This document shows positions 12,617 through 17,018 of a DNA stretch of 17,018 bases, in pieces (the stretch's first letter is position 1; each line of letters starts with the position of its first letter). Source of the stretch: CAMEON01 sp964427175 (GTDB lineage Bacteria > Bacillota > Clostridia > Oscillospirales > CAG-272); assembly GCA_964427175.1 (NCBI GenBank), contig CAYRTP010000040.1, forward strand, positions 1 through 17,018. Reading direction: 5' to 3'. Under the pieces are notes generated by a model. The model was not told the DNA's origin. It searched no databases and was given only the letters and a program-made list of their open reading frames with translations. A program made the position numbers and the translations under genes.

Positions 12617-13873
12617 TTATCCGATCTGGGTGATTACAAGATGCGCGGACACGGGGCGGGTTCCGCCGGCAAGGGGCGTGATGGTCAAGGCTGCGGCGTT
12701 TCCTGCGGGATTGCGAACCGTTAGTACCGAATTGGTCGCGGTAGTGGTCACGACGGCCATGCCAATAATTTGGGACGTGCCCGTAGCGCGACCCGCGACG
12801 GTATAGGCGAGGTCCTGACCATTCAGGGTCAGGATCAGCTGTCCCGCCTCGGTCACGCTGACCTGGAACAGGACCTGATAGGTGCCGATGGGGCCGAGGT
12901 TAAAGGAAGATGGCCCGAGACGGCCGATGTTCGTGTTGGCGATCGGACCGTTCTGCGGGAAACTGACATCGGTGCCGGGCGCGACTGTGGCCGCATTGTC
13001 GGGGGGCATCAAGGCGTAGAAATCGGCATAGCTCAATACGCCGCCGGGAAGCCCTTGGGGACCTTGCTCACCTGTATCGCCTGCAGGGCCTTGGGGACCA
13101 ACAGGACCTTGGGGGCCAATGGGACCTGTCGCCCCTGCGGGACCCTGCGGACCTGCGGGACCCGTATCACCGACAGGCCCTTGAGGCCCGGCGGGACCTT
13201 GGGGGCCAACGGGACCGATATCCCCGGCGGGGCCTTGGGGACCTGCGGGACCAACCTCACCGGCAGGACCTTGAGGACCCGTAGGTCCCTGCGGTCCGGC
13301 AGGACCCACACTGCCTGCGAGACCCTGCGGACCTGCCGGCCCCATATCTCCGACGGGACCTTGAGGACCGGCAGGACCGGGATTCCCCATCGGACCTTGG
13401 GGGCCGGTACTTCCAATGGGACCCTGAGGACCCGCGGGGCCCGTATCGCCAATGGGACCTTGGGGACCGATGGGTCCTTGAGGGCCTATAGGACCAGCGG
13501 CTCCTTCGGGGCCCCGAGGACCTGCGGGACCGACATCTCCGCTGGGGCCTTGTAAGCCCATGGGGCCCTGAGGTCCTACAGGACCGACCGCACCGGCAGG
13601 TCCCTGCGGACCTTGCGGACCAGGCTCTCCTGCAGGCCCCTGGGGCCCTACGGGACCCTGAGGCCCGGGCGGGCAGATCACGCAGGGATTTTTATTTGCG
13701 CAGTCATCACAGCAGGGCTTTTGAACACTGCCATTACATGAATTGCAATGACTTTGATGACCGCGATTCTGATTACAGTTGTTTTGGCTGCAACCGTTTT
13801 GTTCACATTTGTTTTGGTTACTACCGCTATGACGGCTCACGGTGTTTCGCGAAAACGGATAGTGCCTGTTCAT
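12617..13873 (-). CDS. BclA-like collagen glycoprotein of the spore surface
   Basis: The 418-residue product has three parts. Residues 1-68 are rich in Asn, Cys, His and Gln (e.g. CCDDCANKNPCVICPP), a probable anchoring or cross-linking region. Residues 70 to about 276 are some 69 Gly-X-Y triplets, mostly GPQ, GPA, GPV and GPI units in blocks such as GDTGPAGPQGPAG, which should form a collagen-like triple helix. Residues 277-418 form a compact beta-rich domain (YADFYALMPPDNAATVAPG, SSFNLGPIGTYQVLFQVSV, RATGTSQIIGMAVVTTT, SAHLVITQIG) like the BclA trimerising head. In Bacillus and Clostridium such proteins make the hair-like exosporium nap. The ATG at 13873 has GGGAGG nine nt upstream; upstream in-frame codons lack a site. 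No secretion signal is visible, in keeping with mother-cell assembly. Confidence 0.92.
   Translation of the reverse strand: MNRHYPFSRNTVSRHSGSNQNKCEQNGCSQNNCNQNRGHQSHCNSCNGSVQKPCCDDCANKNPCVICPPGPQGPVGPQGPAGEPGPQGPQGPAGAVGPVGPQGPMGLQGPSGDVGPAGPRGPEGAAGPIGPQGPIGPQGPIGDTGPAGPQGPIGSTGPQGPMGNPGPAGPQGPVGDMGPAGPQGLAGSVGPAGPQGPTGPQGPAGEVGPAGPQGPAGDIGPVGPQGPAGPQGPVGDTGPAGPQGPAGATGPIGPQGPVGPQGPAGDTGEQGPQGLPGGVLSYADFYALMPPDNAATVAPGTDVSFPQNGPIANTNIGRLGPSSFNLGPIGTYQVLFQVSVTEAGQLILTLNGQDLAYTVAGRATGTSQIIGMAVVTTTATNSVLTVRNPAGNAAALTITPLAGGTRPVSAHLVITQIG
13046..13666 (-). repeat. Tandem repeats coding Gly-X-Y collagen region
   Basis: A nine-base triplet-based periodicity with larger 27- to 36-base blocks fills the middle of the collagen-like gene. 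Such DNA is prone to length change by slippage and recombination, so the number of triplets probably varies among strains. Confidence 0.85.
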
Positions 13874-13912
13874 ATGATTACCTCCCTTTTGAATTTGGTG
13901 AAGCACCATTAC

Positions 13913-13920
13913 AGTGTATG
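13913..13920 (-). promoter_or_regulatory. Possible sporulation -10 of the collagen-like gene
   Basis: On the minus strand CATACACT matches the sigma-E -10 consensus CATACAnT exactly and lies about 40 nt before the ATG. I could not find a convincing -35 at the expected 13-15 nt, so this is only a candidate. Confidence 0.3.
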
Positions 13921-14024
13921 CCGTCGGAACGCGGTTCGACATAAATCGACACGATAATTCCATAAAAATTACGCAATACCATATGAACGGGTATTGACAA
14001 TCTGACATATTTTCTCATTTTATC

Positions 14025-14053
14025 TTGACATTTCTGCTCCAATGTGCTATAAT
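14025..14053 (+). promoter_or_regulatory. Sigma-A promoter of the leader/SGNH unit
   Basis: A perfect TTGACA (14025-14030), a 17-nt spacer and a perfect TATAAT (14048-14053) put the transcript start near 14060, about 217 nt before the SGNH hydrolase start. Confidence 0.92.
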
Positions 14054-14082
14054 ATACCATATTTCTTGAAAGGATCACGGCA

Positions 14083-14178
14083 ATGTTGGTTTTGAACAAT
14101 GTTCTGAAGAATCTGAATACCAACGCGAAGTGCGGCAAATGTGTGGATTTTGTCGTGCTTGTATTGTCGTACCTGTAA
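14083..14178 (+). CDS. Putative 31-residue leader peptide
   Basis: An ATG preceded by GAAAGGATC opens a 31-codon frame reading MLVLNNVLKNLNTNAKCGKC, then DFVVLVLSYL after one valine, and a TAA at 14176-14178. It holds a CxxC pair (C17, C20) and a hydrophobic C-terminus. It starts about 23 nt after the predicted transcript start and ends 1 nt before a hairpin and 41 nt before a terminator. That arrangement suits a leader peptide whose translation controls folding downstream. It could also be a free-standing small protein or a chance frame. Confidence 0.5.
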   Translation: MLVLNNVLKNLNTNAKCGKCVDFVVLVLSYL

Positions 14179-14179
14179 T

Positions 14180-14260
14180 CCGATCAGATTTGATGTCTGT
14201 ATCGGTGAAATGGATATTACGGTGCAAGTCGAAGCAGATTCGATTTGCACCGATTTTTTG
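14180..14260 (+). promoter_or_regulatory. Attenuator-like leader with mutually exclusive hairpins
   Basis: Hairpin 1 pairs CCGATCAGA (14180-14188) with TCTG-t-ATCGG (14196-14205). A terminator follows: CGGTGCAAGTCGA (14220-14232) pairs with TCGATTTGCACCG (14240-14252, one G-U) and runs into ATTTTTTG. ATCGGTG (14201-14207), freed if hairpin 1 is opened, is exactly complementary to CACCGAT (14248-14254) in the 3' arm of the terminator, so it can act as an antiterminator. A ribosome at the leader-peptide stop would cover hairpin 1. The terminator itself is clear; the switching is inferred. Confidence 0.6.
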
Positions 14261-14276
14261 TTGGGAGGTTCACGCA

Positions 14277-14984
14277 ATGCACAGCAACAATACGCATCAA
14301 AATAAGTATTTTTCCATCCTCGGTGACTCGATCAGCACGTTAGGTGGCTACAGCGTCCCCGAGGAGGCGGCGTTTTACGCGGGCATGAAAAAATTCGAGG
14401 CGGACGTATTCCTGCCTGAGGACACCTGGTGGGGACAGGTGATTGACGCTTTGGGCGGGACCCTGCTGGTCAACCAGTCCGTCTCGGGCAGTATGGTGGT
14501 CAAGCACCCCCGCTGTCTCATCCCCTCCTACGGGTGCAGTCCCGAGCGGACCTCTGCCCTGGGGCGGGACGGGAAATCCCCCGACGTGATCCTGGTCTAC
14601 CTGGGCACCAACGATTGGGGGGCGGGGGTCAAGCCCACCCCCGCGCTGTCCTCCGAGGAGGGAAGCACGGCGGTCTTCTCGGTGGCCTACCGACGGATGC
14701 TGGAGCAGCTCCGAGCTAACTACCCCGAGTCCGAGATCTGGTGCTTCACGTTGGCCGTGAGCACTTACTCCAAGCAGGAGAATTTTACCTTCCCCTACTA
14801 CTACGCAGGCCGCCACATCGAGGCTTACTGTGAGGTCATCCGCGCGTGCGCCGAGGACTTCGGGTGCCGTATCATCGACCTCTACGAGACCGCGGAGCCC
14901 TACGATACCATCGACGAGTTCCACCCCAACGCTGAGGGCATGAAGACCCTGTCCCGCGCCGTGCTGGCACAGGTGGGGCAGTAA
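14277..14984 (+). CDS. SGNH/GDSL-family hydrolase
   Basis: The 235-residue product shows the blocks of an SGNH esterase/lipase-type hydrolase. Block I is ILGDSIS with nucleophile Ser18. The Gly of block II is in VSGS (about residue 71), block III is GTND (110-113) with oxyanion Asn112, and block V is IDEFHPN with catalytic Asp213 and His216. Such enzymes remove acyl or acetyl groups from polysaccharides, lipids or small esters; the substrate here cannot be told. No signal peptide is visible, so it is probably cytoplasmic. The ATG at 14277 has GGGAGG about eight nt upstream. The open frame continues upstream, but only through the attenuator. Expression appears to depend on reading through the terminator just before it. 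Confidence 0.9.
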   Translation: MHSNNTHQNKYFSILGDSISTLGGYSVPEEAAFYAGMKKFEADVFLPEDTWWGQVIDALGGTLLVNQSVSGSMVVKHPRCLIPSYGCSPERTSALGRDGKSPDVILVYLGTNDWGAGVKPTPALSSEEGSTAVFSVAYRRMLEQLRANYPESEIWCFTLAVSTYSKQENFTFPYYYAGRHIEAYCEVIRACAEDFGCRIIDLYETAEPYDTIDEFHPNAEGMKTLSRAVLAQVGQ

Positions 14985-15009
14985 TACCAATTCACAAACA
15001 AAAGGAGAG

Positions 15010-15148
15010 CGTGCCTCCGGCGGCTTAAGAGCCTTTTAAAAAAGGCCCTTAAGAATTCCAAAAACTTAAAAAAAGACCTATAAGGGATGCGAGAGAACAC
15101 CAAGAGCTATAGAGGGCATCACCATGGGGCCCCTGCCCCATTGGTATA
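15010..15148 (+). repeat. Dispersed hairpin repeat, long copy A
   Basis: Starting 25 nt after the SGNH stop, this has CGTGCCTCCGGCGGCTTAAG, a hairpin (CTTAAGAGCCTTTT against AAAAGGCCCTTAAG), and then AATTCCAAAAACTT. A well-conserved tail follows, with a second hairpin ACCATGGGG/CCCCATTGGT at 15121-15145, ending TTGGTATA. It aligns along its full length with the copy at 16879. Confidence 0.9.
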
Positions 15149-15231
15149 TGGGGGCTGTATTCAAGATTTTTATTGTAAAATAGCATAAACTGCAACTTTT
15201 CTTACATTCAGACATTGAGGAGGTGTTATAC

Positions 15232-16125
15232 ATGATCATCGATTCCCACGCGCACTACGCGCATCCTAAATTCGGGACCGAGTTCCCCTACCTGTGCGAG
15301 GAGGACGGGAAATGGACCGTCCGCCACGGGACACGCGACCAACTTCTTGCGGAAATGCAGGAAAACGGCATCACGGGCTTTATCGAGCCCTCCATCGGAT
15401 TTGACGATATAGATCGTCAAATGGCTTTGGTGGATGCCAATAAAGCCTGTATGTGGGCGGCCATGGGTGTCCATCCCACCCGATGCATCCGCACGCTCGG
15501 TAAGAACCGCGCCCGATTGCGTCAGCGCGCCGAGCAAGCCCGTGCCGACGGCGCAGAGATCGTGGCCATTGGCGAAACAGGACTGGATTACCACTATCCC
15601 CGCCGAGAACAGCACCGCCTCCGTCAGAAGCGGTGGTTCGTCCACCAGATCAAGCTGGCGGATCATCTGGGACTCCCCCTGGTCCTCCACGTCCGTGACG
15701 CGGATGGGGATGCGCTGAGGCTCCTGCGGAGACACTGCGCCAAGCTCCACGGCGGTGTGATCCATTGCTTTCACGGCGACCTGCCAACCGCCGAGGCCTA
15801 TATTTCCCTGGGCTACGCCCTGGGGATAGGCGGCAAGCTCTTGTGGGACGACGAGGAAGGCCGTCGGCTGAGCGAGACGGTCCGACAGGTGCCCCTGTCC
15901 GCCCTGTTGGTGGAGACCGACGCGCCCTTCGTGTTCCCCGACATGGGGGACGGAGTTGCCGGTAAGAATCAGCGCAAAAAGCTCTGCAACACCTCTTTGA
16001 TCCTGCCTGCCGTGATCCGCCGCATCGCGGAACTGCGTGGGGAGCCTCGGGAGACCGTGGAGGAGACCATCTACCAAAATACCATCCGCGTGTTCGGATT
16101 GACTGAAGGGAACCATCATGACTGA
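15232..16125 (+). CDS. TatD-family metal-dependent deoxyribonuclease
   Basis: The 297-residue product is a TatD-type amidohydrolase-fold nuclease. All expected metal ligands are present: H6 and H8 in DSHAHY, E115 in GETGLDYHY, H153 in LVLHVRDA, H178 in VIHCFHG and D230 in VETDAPF. MGVHPTR (78-84) is also typical. Members cut DNA in a Mg-dependent manner and are linked to DNA repair and degradation. It is slightly longer than the usual 255-265 residues because of an extra segment after the first motif (residues 11-36). The ATG at 15232 follows GAGGAGGTG at an ideal distance. A good promoter was not found. The end overlaps the next start by 8 nt (ATGACTGA), so the two proteins are translationally coupled. 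Confidence 0.93.
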   Translation: MIIDSHAHYAHPKFGTEFPYLCEEDGKWTVRHGTRDQLLAEMQENGITGFIEPSIGFDDIDRQMALVDANKACMWAAMGVHPTRCIRTLGKNRARLRQRAEQARADGAEIVAIGETGLDYHYPRREQHRLRQKRWFVHQIKLADHLGLPLVLHVRDADGDALRLLRRHCAKLHGGVIHCFHGDLPTAEAYISLGYALGIGGKLLWDDEEGRRLSETVRQVPLSALLVETDAPFVFPDMGDGVAGKNQRKKLCNTSLILPAVIRRIAELRGEPRETVEETIYQNTIRVFGLTEGNHHD

Positions 16126-16867
16126 AACCAAGCGTCTGTTCGTGGCCTCGGATATCCACGGTCACGGATCTCTGCTGAAAAAGGAACTGGAAGCAGCGGG
16201 CTTTGATCCCCATAACCCCAACCACCTGTTCGTGTGTTGCGGCGATCTGTTCGACCGCGGCCGCGAGAACCGTCTGGTTTACGAGCTTGTCACAAGCCTC
16301 AAGCACAAGGTACTGGTCAAGGGCAACCACGACGAGCGTTTGAGGCAGATCCTGACCCAAAAGAGTGCCGACGTGTACGATCTCTACAACGGCATTGAGA
16401 TGACGTTGGCGGAGTTCTTCGGGGCGGGCAGTGTGGGGGAGTACGGCGAGCTCCGTCTGCCCGAGGGAGATGAGATGGCCGACAAGCTCTGCGGTCTGGT
16501 GGACCAAATGGTGGACTACTTTGAGACCGAGCACTATGTATTCGTCCACGGCTGGCTTCCCGTCGTGCGGGGAGCCAACCCGCCCAGGCTGGTAGAGGAC
16601 TGGCGGAGCGCAGGAGCCGAGGCCTGGCACAGCTCCCGCTTTTTGGAGTGGATGAGCTACTGCAAGACCGAGGCCAAGCTCCCCGACAAAACCATTATCT
16701 GCGGGCACCGTCCCACCCGCCTGGCCGCTATGGTGGACCCCACCCGCGCCCTCGCCAACGCCGACCCCTACTACGCCGAGGGTATGATCGCCATCGACGG
16801 CGGAACCATCCGAAGCGGACAGCTGAACCTCCTGGTGCTGGAGGACACGCTGTTGGGTGATCGGTGA
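16118..16867 (+). CDS. PPP-type metallophosphoesterase
   Basis: The 249-residue product carries the calcineurin-like motifs of the PPP superfamily in order: DIHGH (D12, H14), GDLFDRG (D43, D46, R47), GNHDE (N70, H71), VHGW (H144) and CGHRPT (H197). These bind a dinuclear metal centre. Relatives include bacterial Ser/Thr phosphatases and symmetrical Ap4A hydrolases, and the substrate here is not determined by sequence alone. The start overlaps the tatD stop by 8 nt, with AAGGGA before it, so it is translated by coupling from TatD. The shared operon may connect nucleotide or DNA turnover, but this is inference. A copy of the dispersed repeat follows the stop by 11 nt. Confidence 0.9.
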   Translation: MTETKRLFVASDIHGHGSLLKKELEAAGFDPHNPNHLFVCCGDLFDRGRENRLVYELVTSLKHKVLVKGNHDERLRQILTQKSADVYDLYNGIEMTLAEFFGAGSVGEYGELRLPEGDEMADKLCGLVDQMVDYFETEHYVFVHGWLPVVRGANPPRLVEDWRSAGAEAWHSSRFLEWMSYCKTEAKLPDKTIICGHRPTRLAAMVDPTRALANADPYYAEGMIAIDGGTIRSGQLNLLVLEDTLLGDR

Positions 16868-16878
16868 TATGGATAGAA

Positions 16879-17018
16879 CGTGCCTCCGGCGGCTTAGAAC
16901 CTTTTTAAAAAAAGGTTCTAAGAACTCCCAAAACTTTAAAAAAGGATTTATGAGGGATGCGAAAGGACACCAAGAGCCATAGAGGGCATCACCATGGGGC
17001 CCCTACCCCATTGGTATA
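16879..17018 (+). repeat. Dispersed hairpin repeat, long copy B (cut by window end)
   Basis: This has the same organisation as the copy at 15010: CGTGCCTCCGGCGGCTTAG, a perfect 14-bp hairpin (CTTAGAACCTTTTT against AAAAAGGTTCTAAG), AACTCCCAAAACTT, and the conserved tail with a second hairpin. It ends TTGGTATA at the window edge, so its right boundary is not seen. Confidence 0.9.

Noticed and set aside
12770..13555. 261-codon plus-strand frame rich in Gly/Arg/Thr
   Set aside because: It is the antisense of the collagen repeats, whose periodicity keeps opposite frames open. It has no ribosome site, and the minus-strand protein has recognisable domains.
13046..13666. Regular repeats that might suggest a CRISPR array
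   Set aside because: The repeats are contiguous Gly-X-Y codons in an open frame, with no fixed repeat-spacer alternation.
13994..14022. A second TTGACA upstream of the attenuator promoter
   Set aside because: At 17 nt the -10 would be ATTTTA, a poor match. The promoter at 14025-14053 is perfect and nearer.
15087..15188. Small frame MRENTKSYRGHHHGAP... in repeat copy A, matched by MRKDTKSHRGHHHGAP... in copy B
   Set aside because: All four differences between the copies fall at first codon positions and change the amino acid, with no silent changes. That is not the pattern of a selected protein, so the conservation is at nucleic acid level.
15226..16131. 301-codon minus-strand frame opposite tatD, and another at 15650-16708
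   Set aside because: Shadows of TatD and the phosphoesterase, both of which show complete catalytic motifs on the plus strand.

Overview
The window looks like the chromosome of a spore-forming, GC-rich member of the Clostridia, probably Oscillospiraceae/Ruminococcaceae-like. This is inferred from family content, not from any search. The signs are a YabP-YabQ-DivIC spore/division cluster behind HU and RqcP, a SpoVB-type flippase, a BclA-like collagen glycoprotein, a cysteine-rich clostridial protein, rubredoxin, strong sigma-A promoters with 17-nt spacers, and Gram-positive Shine-Dalgarno sites.

Layout: (1) 1-3483: the 3' end of tsf (EF-Ts), a polytopic membrane protein, a convergent SpoVB/MurJ-type flippase, and a divergent rubredoxin gene with a hairpin leader. 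(2) 3504-6343: a PduO-type adenosyltransferase fused to a GlcG/HbpS-like domain, a small membrane protein, and a convergent Cys-rich protein. (3) 6443-9567: hup-rqcP-yabP-yabQ-divIC-smpB-ssrA, combining housekeeping, ribosome rescue, division and sporulation. A good sigma-E-like promoter sits just before yabP. (4) 9526-11972: an AT-rich insertion at the 3' end of ssrA, bounded by 59-bp near-identical direct repeats. It carries a LytTR regulator, a DUF3021 membrane protein and two unrecognised membrane proteins in one operon, and no integrase. (5) 12004-12424: a broken chimera of an XRE HTH start and a methyltransferase tail, still behind an intact promoter. (6) 12556-13873: the BclA-like collagen protein, on the minus strand. 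(7) 14025-14984: an SGNH hydrolase behind what looks like a leader-peptide attenuator. (8) 15232-16867: TatD nuclease translationally coupled to a PPP-type metallophosphoesterase.

A dispersed hairpin repeat occurs three times (5375-5435, 15010-15148, 16879-17018). Each copy lies 11-25 nt after a stop codon, in the sense orientation of the preceding gene. The stem arms differ in sequence but keep pairing.

The best candidates for undescribed biology are this repeat family, the attenuator before the SGNH hydrolase, and the ssrA-inserted LytTR/DUF3021 operon with two unknown membrane proteins.
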